Assembly: GCF_000799075.1 (NCBI RefSeq)
Contig: NZ_JTLI01000023.1
Coordinates: 1 to 52,809, forward strand
Direction: 5' to 3'
Source: Cetobacterium sp. ZOR0034
GTDB lineage: Bacteria; Fusobacteriota; Fusobacteriia; Fusobacteriales; Fusobacteriaceae
DNA length: 52,809 nt
Shown one piece after another: positions 34,110 through 42,240 of this stretch. Position 1 is the stretch's first letter. Each line of letters starts with the position of its first letter. A program made the translations under genes and the position numbers. Below the pieces are notes generated by a model. The model ran no database searches, was not told the origin of the DNA, and saw only the letters and a list, made by a program, of their open reading frames with translations.

Positions 34110-35579
34110 ATGGAACGATTTGAGAGTAGAAAATACCATTTAACATCTAAATTGGTATTATTAAAAGCTATAAATGATATTTATCCTGAATATGAATTAA
34201 CTTTTAGAAATTCTTTAAATAATGGAGTATATATAACTATTAATGGAAGAGATTATGTTTCAGAAGAGGAACTTAAAAAAATTGAATCTAGAATGAATGA
34301 GATTGTTTTAGAAGGAAAACCGATAAAGAAAATGCATTTTACATCAGAGCGTATAACAAAAAATAATTTAGAAAATGTACGACTAGATTTAAAGGAGTTA
34401 TTAGAAACAACTGGAATAATTTCGTTTTTTATGTACGAATTAGATGGATATAAAAGTTATTTTATAGAAGAACTTTATGATAATACATATTGTGTAGATT
34501 TGTTTGAGCTATATTCATATGATGAAGGGTTTATATTTAAAACTCCGAAAGAGATAAATGGGGTTATACAAATACCACCGATGATTGATGATAGAAAGCT
34601 AGCTAAAGTTTACAAAGAGAGTTCTAAATGGAATGATATAATGGAAGTTTCGTGTGTTGGAAGTTTGAATAGAATTAATTTGAGTGGAGATATAGTTGGA
34701 CTTATAAGAGTTAATGAAACTTTGCACGATACAAAGATAACAAAAATAGCGGAAAAAATATTAGAAGACAGAGATATCAAGATAGTTACGATAGCTGGAC
34801 CAAGTTCATCTGGGAAAACAACATTTAGTAATAGATTGAAGCTTCATCTAATGGCATCTGAAATAAAACCTTTGATGATTTCTTTAGATGATTATTATAA
34901 AAATAGAGATTTGATTCCGTTAGATGAGGATGGAAAAAAAGATTTTGAAACTTTGAAAGCTCTAGATGTTGAACTTTTAAATAGAAATTTGAAAGATTTG
35001 ATGCTTGGAAGAGAGGTGGAGATACCAAGATATGACTTTAGCTCTGGAAAAAGGAAAGAGAAAGGTGAATTAGCAAGGATTTCAAAAGATAATTTGGTTA
35101 TTTTAGAAGGTATACACGGCTTAAATGATAGTCTTATTGAAGGAATAGCTCAAAATCATATTTTTAAAATATATATAAGCTGTTTAACACAACTTAATAT
35201 AGATTCCCACAATCGTATAAAAACAAGTGTTGTTAGAAAAATGCGAAGAATTGTTAGAGATAGTATTTCAAGGAATTTTGATGCAGAAGAAACGTTGGAA
35301 ATGTGGGATAGAGTTCGTAGAGGAGAGAGTAAGAATATATTTCCATATCAAGAGAATGCAGATGTTATATTTGATACAAGTTTAGCATATGAGATAGGAG
35401 TTTTAAAACCAGCGGTGGAGAGAGAGTTAATAAAAATAAAAATATCAAGTCCTCATTATGAAGAAGCTAGAAGACTTCTTCGGATGCTGAGTTATTTTAC
35501 GACGATATCAGAGAGATATGTTCCGGATGAATCAATACTAAAAGAGTTTATTGGTGGGAGTTATTTTTATAATTATTGA
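34110..35579 (+). CDS. Uridine kinase-like nucleoside kinase with ThrRS-type N-terminal domain
   Basis: A 489-residue protein. The first 190 or so residues resemble the second additional (editing-like) domain of threonyl-tRNA synthetase, as in the start YHLTSKLVLLKAINDIYPEY and NGVYITINGRDY. The C-terminal half is a phosphoribulokinase/uridine kinase-type P-loop domain with Walker A AGPSSSGKTTFSNRL near residue 230, a substrate segment SLDDYYKNRD, and RYDFSSGKR. Relatives are usually 530-560 residues with a TGS domain in front. Here no TGS domain is visible, so it may be shorter or start differently. The natural substrate is unproven. The ATG follows AAAGGAGGG. It stands alone between two terminators. 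Confidence 0.8.
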   Translation: MERFESRKYHLTSKLVLLKAINDIYPEYELTFRNSLNNGVYITINGRDYVSEEELKKIESRMNEIVLEGKPIKKMHFTSERITKNNLENVRLDLKELLETTGIISFFMYELDGYKSYFIEELYDNTYCVDLFELYSYDEGFIFKTPKEINGVIQIPPMIDDRKLAKVYKESSKWNDIMEVSCVGSLNRINLSGDIVGLIRVNETLHDTKITKIAEKILEDRDIKIVTIAGPSSSGKTTFSNRLKLHLMASEIKPLMISLDDYYKNRDLIPLDEDGKKDFETLKALDVELLNRNLKDLMLGREVEIPRYDFSSGKRKEKGELARISKDNLVILEGIHGLNDSLIEGIAQNHIFKIYISCLTQLNIDSHNRIKTSVVRKMRRIVRDSISRNFDAEETLEMWDRVRRGESKNIFPYQENADVIFDTSLAYEIGVLKPAVERELIKIKISSPHYEEARRLLRMLSYFTTISERYVPDESILKEFIGGSYFYNY

Positions 35580-35580
35580 T

Positions 35581-35607
35581 AAAAAAAGGGAGATTTTCTC
35601 CCTTTTT
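35581..35607. terminator. Bidirectional terminator between the kinase gene and folP
   Basis: AAAAAAGGGAGA pairs with TCTCCCTTTTTT (12 bp, TTT loop). It is symmetrical, with A and T tracts, and serves both converging transcripts. Confidence 0.9.
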
Positions 35608-35615
35608 TACAGTTT

Positions 35616-36437
35616 CTATATATTTTGGTAGATAATTTTATCCAAGATAGAAAGAGCTTTATAATGTTCTAAAACATTGTGAACTCGAATAATTTTAGCT
35701 CCTTTTGAAATTCCGAGAGTATTGACTGCAATTGTTCCTTCAACTCTTTCATCAGGAGAAAGAGTTAAATCTTTTCCAATGAAGCCTTTTTTAGATACGC
35801 CAAGTAAAATAGGGGCAATAAAAGAAAGCTCGTTTAGCCTATTTAAGACACTGATATTCTCTTCATATCCTTTTCCGAAGCCGATTCCTGGATCTATAAT
35901 AATTTTATTTATATTTAAACCATTTTCTTCTGCAATTTTAAAAGTTTTATTAAAAAATTTCTTCATAGATAATATGATGTCGGTGTCGTAGATTTTAGAG
36001 TCTTGATTGTGCATAGCGATTACAACACAATCATATTTAGCTGCAACTTTTGCCATTTCACCGTTATCTCTTTGTAATCCCCAAACGTCATTTATAATGT
36101 GAGCTCCAGCTTTTATAGCAGCTTCGGCAACTTCGTATCTGTAAGTATCAATTGAAATTATACAATCAAGTTCTTTTGAGATCTTTTCTATGATAGGAAC
36201 TACTCGATTAATTTCTGTTTCTAAATCTACTTCGATATGTCCGGGTCTTGTTGATTGTCCACCGATATCTATGATATCAGCACCTTCTGATATCAGTTTT
36301 TTAGCATGTTCAAATGCCAAATTGACAGAATCAAATTTACCGCCGTCTGAGAATGAATCTGGAGTAACATTCAAAATTCCCATAATTAATGTTTTGTTTT
36401 CTAAAGAAAATATTTTTCCTAATGATGAAAAAATCAT
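35616..36437 (-). CDS. folP: Dihydropteroate synthase
   Basis: A 273-residue TIM-barrel enzyme joining para-aminobenzoate to the pterin pyrophosphate made by FolK. This is the target of sulfonamides. The signatures MGILNVTPDSFSDGG, IDIGGQSTRPG and IDPGIGFGK are all present. The ATG at 36437 follows AAGGAGGAG and lies 11 bases after the folBK stop. It is the last gene of the folE-folBK-folP operon on the minus strand. Length is normal, and no resistance-type insertions are apparent to me. Confidence 0.96.
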   Translation of the reverse strand: MIFSSLGKIFSLENKTLIMGILNVTPDSFSDGGKFDSVNLAFEHAKKLISEGADIIDIGGQSTRPGHIEVDLETEINRVVPIIEKISKELDCIISIDTYRYEVAEAAIKAGAHIINDVWGLQRDNGEMAKVAAKYDCVVIAMHNQDSKIYDTDIILSMKKFFNKTFKIAEENGLNINKIIIDPGIGFGKGYEENISVLNRLNELSFIAPILLGVSKKGFIGKDLTLSPDERVEGTIAVNTLGISKGAKIIRVHNVLEHYKALSILDKIIYQNI

Positions 36438-36448
36438 AAAACTCCTCC

Positions 36449-37270
36449 TTATCTAGATTTATCTAGATCTCTTTTAAGTGTTGATATATATTTTTTTTCT
36501 AATGGGTGAACTATATTAGGAGCAATTTCAGATAAAGGATCTAAAACAAAAGAACGTTCACACATCCAAGGGTGAGGAATAGCTAAATTTTCATCTTGTA
36601 TAATCAAATCATTAAACAGAAGAATATCTAAATCGATAATTCTAGGCCCCCACTTAATCTCTCTAACTCTTCCTAACTCTAGTTCTATACTCAATAACTC
36701 TTTTAAAAGTTCTTGAGGTGTGAATAGGGTCTCTATTTCTAAGCAAGCATTTAAAAAATTATCTTGAATAACATCACCGAAAGGTTCTGTTTCTAAAAGT
36801 GAGCTTATTTTTGTTACAGATGTATACTCCAATTTGTTGATTAGCTCTATAGCATTTTCTAAATTTTCTTTTAAATTACCGATGTTTGTACCTATTGAAA
36901 GATAAGCTTTATTTCTAGAACGAGTTATCTCTACTGCAACAAAATCAAAATGTTTTCTAATAGGTGCCCAAGGTTTTTTTACTGTAACTTTAACGGTTTT
37001 AATTAAATTGTATTTTATTAAAATCTCTTTTGCAATCGCTTCAGCAAGAGCTTCGATTAAATCAAAGGATTTGGAAAAAAATACTTTTTCAATATCTTCA
37101 GATACAAAACCGTAGTGAGTAGAGTGATTTAAATCATCACCTACTCCAGCTTTTCTAGTAGAAGTTTCCATCTCTACAGAGATTGTAAATTTTTGTTGAA
37201 GAAATTTTTCTTCTGGGAAAACACCGTGGTTACCAATAAATTCTAAATTTTCAATATATATTTTATCCAT
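36449..37270 (-). CDS. folBK: Fused dihydroneopterin aldolase (FolB) and HPPK (FolK)
   Basis: A 273-residue bifunctional folate enzyme. Residues 1 to about 118 form dihydroneopterin aldolase, with IENLEFIGNHGVFPEE and VKVTVKKPWAPI. Residues about 120-273 form 6-hydroxymethyl-7,8-dihydropterin pyrophosphokinase, with AYLSIGTNIGNLKENL, NAIELINKLE, and the signature GPRIIDLDILLF followed by IPHPWMCERSFVL. The two consecutive pathway steps are thus on one chain. The gene lies 12 bases after folE and 11 before folP. The start ATG at 37270 has a weak site in the AT-rich spacer. Confidence 0.95.
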   Translation of the reverse strand: MDKIYIENLEFIGNHGVFPEEKFLQQKFTISVEMETSTRKAGVGDDLNHSTHYGFVSEDIEKVFFSKSFDLIEALAEAIAKEILIKYNLIKTVKVTVKKPWAPIRKHFDFVAVEITRSRNKAYLSIGTNIGNLKENLENAIELINKLEYTSVTKISSLLETEPFGDVIQDNFLNACLEIETLFTPQELLKELLSIELELGRVREIKWGPRIIDLDILLFNDLIIQDENLAIPHPWMCERSFVLDPLSEIAPNIVHPLEKKYISTLKRDLDKSR

Positions 37271-37282
37271 ATTTTACTCCTG

Positions 37283-37834
37283 TTATTTTATTAGATTAAG
37301 AAATTCATTTTTAAGATTGCTATTTTCATTAAAAATACCTTTAGAAGATGTTGTTATTGCTTTAGACCCTAATGCTTTAACCCCTCTCATAGTCATGCAA
37401 GTATGCTCTGCTTCTATAAGAACATAAACGCCTTGGCAATTAATGCCTTTATAGATTGTTTCTGCAATCTCTTCACACAGTCTTTCTTGGAGTTGAGGTC
37501 TTTTAGCGTAGGTCTCGATAACTTTTATAATATCTCCGAAGCCTACGATTTCTCCGTTTGGAATATATCCTATAGATATCTTTCCAAAAAAAGGAAGAAA
37601 ATGATGTTCGCACATAGAGTAAAAAGTAACATCTTTTTCAATTATTAGATCGTTGCTTTTAACAGGGAATTTTCTTTCTAGGAATTTGTATGGGTCTATA
37701 GAAAGACCAGAAAAAATTTCTTTATAAAAGAGTTCAATTCTTTCAGGAGTGTTTTGAATAACTTCTTCAGAAATAACTCCACTCCCGTTATCTATATTTA
37801 AAATTATATTTTTAATATGATTTTTTAAATTCAC
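37283..37834 (-). CDS. folE: GTP cyclohydrolase I
   Basis: A 183-residue enzyme making dihydroneopterin triphosphate from GTP, the first step of folate synthesis. The zinc ligands are visible in FYSMCEHHFLPFFGK and in EAEHTCMTMRGV. GFGDIIKVIETYAKRPQLQERL is the other hallmark segment (cited here as GFGDIIKV and RPQLQERL). The start is GTG behind GAGGTGA. It heads the folE-folBK-folP operon, whose promoter is divergent from that of ylxM. A folate ligase (folC) and a phosphatase for the triphosphate are not in the window. Confidence 0.96.
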   Translation of the reverse strand: MNLKNHIKNIILNIDNGSGVISEEVIQNTPERIELFYKEIFSGLSIDPYKFLERKFPVKSNDLIIEKDVTFYSMCEHHFLPFFGKISIGYIPNGEIVGFGDIIKVIETYAKRPQLQERLCEEIAETIYKGINCQGVYVLIEAEHTCMTMRGVKALGSKAITTSSKGIFNENSNLKNEFLNLIK

Positions 37835-37866
37835 TAAATCACCTCATAAACTTTGTATTTGTTTAA

Positions 37867-37875
37867 ATTATAGCA
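37867..37875 (-). promoter_or_regulatory. Extended -10 promoter of the folate operon
   Basis: On the minus strand TGC-TATAAT, with no clear -35 upstream. It lies about 33 bases before the folE start. Confidence 0.5.
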
Positions 37876-37921
37876 TAGAGAGAAGTGTAAAAAAACTTAA
37901 AGTTTTGTAAAGAAAAAATGC

Positions 37922-37950
37922 TTGACAAAAAATATAAGAATGGATATAAT
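37922..37950 (+). promoter_or_regulatory. Perfect consensus promoter of ylxM-ffh
   Basis: TTGACA at 37922-37927, exactly 17 bases, and TATAAT at 37945-37950. The predicted transcription start is about 37957, only 8 bases before the annotated ylxM ATG. Confidence 0.9.
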
Positions 37951-37964
37951 ATGTTGGTGATATT

Positions 37965-38276
37965 ATGGAATTGAATGAGATGTTAGAAGTCTCTATTCTG
38001 CTTGACTATTATAGTAATCTTTTAAGTGATAGACAAAAAGAATATTTGTTAGAGCACTTCGAGGAAGACCTTTCTCTTAGCGAGATTGGAAAGAAGTATA
38101 ATGTAACTAGACAAGCTGTCTATGATAACATAAGAAGAGGAATAAAAATTTTAAGAGATTATGAAGAGAAGATAGGATTTTATAAGAGAGATTTAGAATT
38201 ACTATCACAGCTAAAAGAGTTGAAAAAAGATTTTAAACTTGAAAAGCTAGAAGAGATAATCGAAAAAAACTTTTAG
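37965..38276 (+). CDS. ylxM: YlxM/p13-family DNA-binding-like protein of the SRP operon
   Basis: A 103-residue protein of the YlxM (UPF0122) family, a sigma-factor region 4-like helix-turn-helix protein that accompanies ffh in many Firmicutes and Fusobacteria. In streptococci a homologue modulates SRP activity. The HTH is visible as LSLSEIGKKYNVTRQAVYDN, with RRGIKILRDYEEK following. The ffh gene begins 11 bases after its stop. The start at 37965 leaves a very short leader with a weak GGTGA site. An in-frame ATG at 37980 (MLEVSILLDYY) would match homologues equally well. Confidence 0.85.
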   Translation: MELNEMLEVSILLDYYSNLLSDRQKEYLLEHFEEDLSLSEIGKKYNVTRQAVYDNIRRGIKILRDYEEKIGFYKRDLELLSQLKELKKDFKLEKLEEIIEKNF

Positions 38277-38287
38277 TAGGGGTGGCC

Positions 38288-39631
38288 ATGTTAGAAAATT
38301 TAGGAAATAGATTCCAAGACATAATGAAAAAAGTAAGAGGTCATGGAAAACTAAGCGAAAGTAATATAAAAGAGGCTTTACGTGAAGTTAGAATGTCTTT
38401 ACTAGAGGCCGATGTAAACTACAAAGTTGTTAAAGAGTTTGTTGCGAAAATCCAAGAAAAAGCTGTTGGAGCAGAAGTTTTAACAGGGATTAATCCTGGA
38501 CAACAATTTATAAAAATAGTAAACGATGAGTTAATTGAACTTTTAGGAGGAACTAACTCAAGACTTACAAAAAGTGCTAAGAACCCAACTGTAGTTATGT
38601 TAGCCGGTCTTCAAGGAGCGGGAAAAACAACATTTGCAGGAAAGTTAGCAAAATACTTGAAAAAACAAGGTGAAAAACCTTTCTTAATAGGAGCAGATAT
38701 ATATAGGCCTGCAGCTATGAAGCAATTAGAGGTTTTAGCTCAACAAATAGGAGCAGAAGTTTACTTTGAAATTGGAAGTAACGATGCAGTAGGAATTTGT
38801 GAAAGAGGTTTACAAAAAGCTAAAGAATCTGGAGCAACGTATTTAATAATAGATACTGCTGGTAGATTACATATAGATGAGAAGCTAATGGAGGAGTTAA
38901 AAGAGGTTAAGAAAGTTGTTAGACCTCAAGAGATTCTTTTAGTAGTGGATGCAATGATAGGACAAGATGCTGTAAATCTTGCACAATCATTTAACAATGC
39001 ACTGAGCATTGATGGAGTGGTACTTACAAAGTTTGATGGAGATACAAGAGGTGGAGCTGCGTTATCAGTAAAATCAGTAGTTGGAAAACCAATTAAATTT
39101 GTTGGAACTGGAGAGAAAATAGATGATTTAGAACTTTTCCATCCTGAAAGATTGGCATCAAGAATTTTAGGAATGGGAGATGTTGTTTCTTTAGTTGAAA
39201 AGGCTCAAGAAGCAATCGGAGAAGAGGATGCAAAGTCTCTTGAAGAAAAAATCAGAACTCAAAAGTTTGACTTAGATGATTTCTTAAAGCAGTTACAAAA
39301 TATTAAAAAGTTAGGTTCGCTAGGAAGTATCTTGAAAATGATTCCAGGTATGGGTCAAATTGGAGATTTAGCACCAGCTGAAAAAGAGATGAAAAAGGTC
39401 GAAGCCATTATTCAATCGATGACTAAAGAGGAAAGAAAAAAGCCAGAGATATTAAAAGCTAGTCGTAAACAAAGAATAGCTAAGGGTAGTGGAACAGACG
39501 TAGCGGATGTAAATAAATTATTGAAGCAATTTGAACAGATGAGAGAGATGATGAAGATGTTCTCAACTGGAAAGTTCCCACAACTTCCTGGAATGGGCGG
39601 AAGAAAAGGTGGAATGAAGTTTCCATTTTAA
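38288..39631 (+). CDS. ffh: Signal recognition particle protein Ffh
   Basis: A 447-residue GTPase that, with SRP RNA, directs nascent membrane proteins to the FtsY receptor and Sec. The N domain starts MLENLGNRFQDIMKK. The G domain has GLQGAGKTTFAGKL near residue 108, DTAGRLHID and TKFDGDTRGG. The M domain at the C-terminus is rich in methionine (QFEQMREMMKMF), the RNA- and signal-binding part. The frame is open from a GTG at 38282 inside the AGGGGTGG site, so the ATG at 38288 is used. Its operon partner is ylxM. rpsP follows after 62 bases. No SRP RNA is seen nearby. Confidence 0.97.
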   Translation: MLENLGNRFQDIMKKVRGHGKLSESNIKEALREVRMSLLEADVNYKVVKEFVAKIQEKAVGAEVLTGINPGQQFIKIVNDELIELLGGTNSRLTKSAKNPTVVMLAGLQGAGKTTFAGKLAKYLKKQGEKPFLIGADIYRPAAMKQLEVLAQQIGAEVYFEIGSNDAVGICERGLQKAKESGATYLIIDTAGRLHIDEKLMEELKEVKKVVRPQEILLVVDAMIGQDAVNLAQSFNNALSIDGVVLTKFDGDTRGGAALSVKSVVGKPIKFVGTGEKIDDLELFHPERLASRILGMGDVVSLVEKAQEAIGEEDAKSLEEKIRTQKFDLDDFLKQLQNIKKLGSLGSILKMIPGMGQIGDLAPAEKEMKKVEAIIQSMTKEERKKPEILKASRKQRIAKGSGTDVADVNKLLKQFEQMREMMKMFSTGKFPQLPGMGGRKGGMKFPF

Positions 39632-39693
39632 ATAGAAATATAGAGATACCAAAAATAAAAAAATAGAAATATAAGAAGGAGAAGTGATTTTAA

Positions 39694-39957
39694 ATGTTAA
39701 AATTAAGATTAACTAGAATGGGAAGCAAAAAGAGACCTGTATACAGAATAGCTGCAATGGAAGCTTTATCAAGAAGAGATGGAAAGGCAGTAGCTTACTT
39801 AGGAAACTACTATCCATTAGAAGAAGGAAAAGTAACTCTTAAAGAAGAGGAAATCGTTAAGTTCCTTATGAACGGAGCACAACCTACAAGAACAGTTAAG
39901 TCTTTATTAGACAAAGCTGGAGTTTGGGCAAAGTTCGAAGCTGCAAAGAAAAACTAA
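39694..39957 (+). CDS. rpsP: 30S ribosomal protein S16
   Basis: An 87-residue small-subunit protein that binds 16S rRNA. It starts MLKLRLTRMGSKKRP and has the typical LGNYYPLEEG and GAQPTRTVKSLLDKAGV. The ribosome site is AGAAGGAG. Ffh next to S16 is a recurring arrangement in bacteria. It is last in the ylxM-ffh-rpsP run, with a strong terminator behind it. rimM and trmD, its usual companions, are absent here. Confidence 0.97.
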   Translation: MLKLRLTRMGSKKRPVYRIAAMEALSRRDGKAVAYLGNYYPLEEGKVTLKEEEIVKFLMNGAQPTRTVKSLLDKAGVWAKFEAAKKN

Positions 39958-39969
39958 TTGCATAAATTT

Positions 39970-39995
39970 AGGTGCCTGAAAAGGCACCTTTTTTT
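39970..39995 (+). terminator. Rho-independent terminator after rpsP
   Basis: A perfect 8-bp stem AGGTGCCT/AGGCACCT with a GAAA loop and a T tract. Confidence 0.92.
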
Positions 39996-40005
39996 CTGTT
40001 TGTGT

Positions 40006-40035
40006 TAGACATTGATTATTAAAATATGGTATAAT
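40006..40035 (+). promoter_or_regulatory. Promoter upstream of tex
   Basis: TAGACA at 40006-40011, 18 bases, then TATAAT at 40030-40035 preceded by TGG (extended -10). Confidence 0.65.
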
Positions 40036-40071
40036 ACAAGGTAAATTCAACTATGAAAAGGAGATGGATTA

Positions 40072-42237
40072 ATGGATACACTCTTTAATAGAATTGCAAA
40101 GGAAACAGGATTAAATGTTGAGCAGATCACTAATACGGTAAAACTTTTAGATGAGGGAGCAACAGTTCCGTTTATTGCAAGATATAGAAAAGAAGTTACT
40201 GGAAATTTAGATGAAACAAATATTTTAAAAATATCTGAGTCGATAACTTATCTTAGAAACTTAGAAATAAGAAAAGAAGAGGTTATCAGATTAATTGAAG
40301 AGCAAGGGAAGTTAACTGATGAACTGAAGTTACAGATAAATTCAGCAGAAAAACTTCAAACAGTAGAGGATATTTATTTCCCTTACAAAAAGAAAAGAAA
40401 AACAAAAGCAGACGTAGCAAAAGAGCAAGGATTAGAACCTTTATCTGAAAAAATTTATACACTAAATTCGTTGAATGAGCTTGAGCAGGAAAGTCAGGCT
40501 TATATAACAGAAGAGGTTGAAAGTATAGAAAAAGCTATTGAGGGAGCAAAATTGATTGTCGCTCAAAATCTATCTGAAACTTTGGAGTATAGAGAGAGAT
40601 TAAGAGAGGATATGCTAAAAAAAGCTTTGATAGTTGCTAAAAAAACTAAAAAAGCTGAAGAGTTAGATGCAAAACAGATATACAAAGATTACTACGAGTA
40701 TACAGAACCTGTAAGTAAGGCCTTATCTCATAGAGTTTTAGCTTTAAATAGAGGAGAAAATGAAGGTATATTAGCGGTTTCTTTAAATTTTGAAGAGAAA
40801 GATAGAGAGAGCGTTGAAAGATACCTATTAAAAGATTTCAAAAATAAAGAGTTGAATGGTCTTCATAAAGAGATTGTAATAGATGCTTTAGATAGACTAA
40901 TTTTACCTTCTATTGAAAGAGAAGTTAGAAATATATTAACTGAAAAAGCAGAGGATGAAGCGATATTGGTATTTAAAGAAAATTTAAAAAACCTTTTAAT
41001 GCAACCACCTCTACATGAAAAGAATATATTGGCCTTAGATCCAGGGTATAGAACAGGATGTAAGGTAGCTATTATAGATAAGGATGGATTCTTTAGAGAG
41101 AATACTGTTTTCTATTTAGTTAAAGAGATGCATCATGAGAATCAGCTTAAAGATGCAGAGAAAAAAATGAAAGATTTTATAAAAAAATATAATATCGATA
41201 TCATTGTTATAGGAAATGGAACAGCTTCAAGAGAAACAGAGAGCTTTGTAGCAGAGGTTTTAAAAACTGTAGACTCTGATGTGAAATACTTAATTGGAAA
41301 CGAAGCGGGTGCTTCGATATATTCGGCTTCAAAAATTGCAGTTGAAGAGTTTCCTGATTTAGATGTAACGGTTAGAGGAGCAATCTCTATCGGAAGAAGA
41401 ATTCAAGATCCGTTAGCAGAGTTGGTTAAAATAGATCCAAAATCCATTGGAGTTGGAATGTACCAGCACGATGTTAATCAAAAAAGACTTGATTTATCGT
41501 TAGAGGAAGTTATTCAACTTGTTGTAAATAATGTTGGAGTAAATGTAAATACAGCTTCGTGGGCACTTTTATCATATGTATCTGGAGTTAAAAAAAGTGT
41601 TGCGAAAAGCATAGTGGATTTCAGAAGAGAAAATGGAAACTTTAAAAATAGAAAACAACTTTTAAAAGTTAAAGGATTAGGAGCGAAAGCTTATGAGCAG
41701 ATGGCAGGATTCTTAATTATACTTGAAGGTGAAAATCCTTTAGATAACACAATAATACATCCTGAATCATACGGAATAGCTCAGCAAATATTGAAATGTG
41801 TAAATTTATCTTTAAATGAATATGAAAGTGATTTAGCAAAAGCTAAGGAGATTTTATTAGGATTTGATTATGCAAAATTTGCACAGGAAAATGGATATGG
41901 ATATGAAACTGTAAAGGATATCTTTGACGCCTTAGTTAAAGAGAGAAGAGACCCTAGAGATAGTATTCAAAAACCGATATTAAAATCAGACATTTTAAAA
42001 ATAGACAACCTTCAACCAGGAATGGAATTAGAGGGAACTGTAAGAAACGTTGTTAAATTTGGTGCCTTTATAGATATAGGTTTAAAAAATGACGCTTTAC
42101 TTCATATTTCTGAAATATCAGACAAGTTTATAGATGATCCTAGCAAAGTTCTTGCTGTTGGACAGATTATAAAAGTTAAGATAAAAGATATTGATAGAGA
42201 GAGGGAAAGAGTAGGACTTACTAAAAAGGGGATTTAG
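40072..42237 (+). CDS. tex: Tex-family RNA-binding transcription accessory protein
   Basis: A 721-residue cytosolic nucleic-acid-binding protein homologous to the core of eukaryotic Spt6. The N-terminal helical region has VPFIARYRKEVTG. A central YqgF-like RNase H fold follows (ALDPGYRTGCKVAIID), then helix-hairpin-helix repeats (FRRENGNFKNRKQLLKVKG-like stretch near residues 525-545) and a C-terminal S1 RNA-binding domain (GMELEGTVRNVVKFGAFIDIG). Length is near the family's usual 720-780. It has its own promoter. The next gene starts 3 bases after its stop, with the ribosome site inside tex, so translation is coupled. Confidence 0.95.
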   Translation: MDTLFNRIAKETGLNVEQITNTVKLLDEGATVPFIARYRKEVTGNLDETNILKISESITYLRNLEIRKEEVIRLIEEQGKLTDELKLQINSAEKLQTVEDIYFPYKKKRKTKADVAKEQGLEPLSEKIYTLNSLNELEQESQAYITEEVESIEKAIEGAKLIVAQNLSETLEYRERLREDMLKKALIVAKKTKKAEELDAKQIYKDYYEYTEPVSKALSHRVLALNRGENEGILAVSLNFEEKDRESVERYLLKDFKNKELNGLHKEIVIDALDRLILPSIEREVRNILTEKAEDEAILVFKENLKNLLMQPPLHEKNILALDPGYRTGCKVAIIDKDGFFRENTVFYLVKEMHHENQLKDAEKKMKDFIKKYNIDIIVIGNGTASRETESFVAEVLKTVDSDVKYLIGNEAGASIYSASKIAVEEFPDLDVTVRGAISIGRRIQDPLAELVKIDPKSIGVGMYQHDVNQKRLDLSLEEVIQLVVNNVGVNVNTASWALLSYVSGVKKSVAKSIVDFRRENGNFKNRKQLLKVKGLGAKAYEQMAGFLIILEGENPLDNTIIHPESYGIAQQILKCVNLSLNEYESDLAKAKEILLGFDYAKFAQENGYGYETVKDIFDALVKERRDPRDSIQKPILKSDILKIDNLQPGMELEGTVRNVVKFGAFIDIGLKNDALLHISEISDKFIDDPSKVLAVGQIIKVKIKDIDRERERVGLTKKGI

Positions 42238-42240
42238 AGG

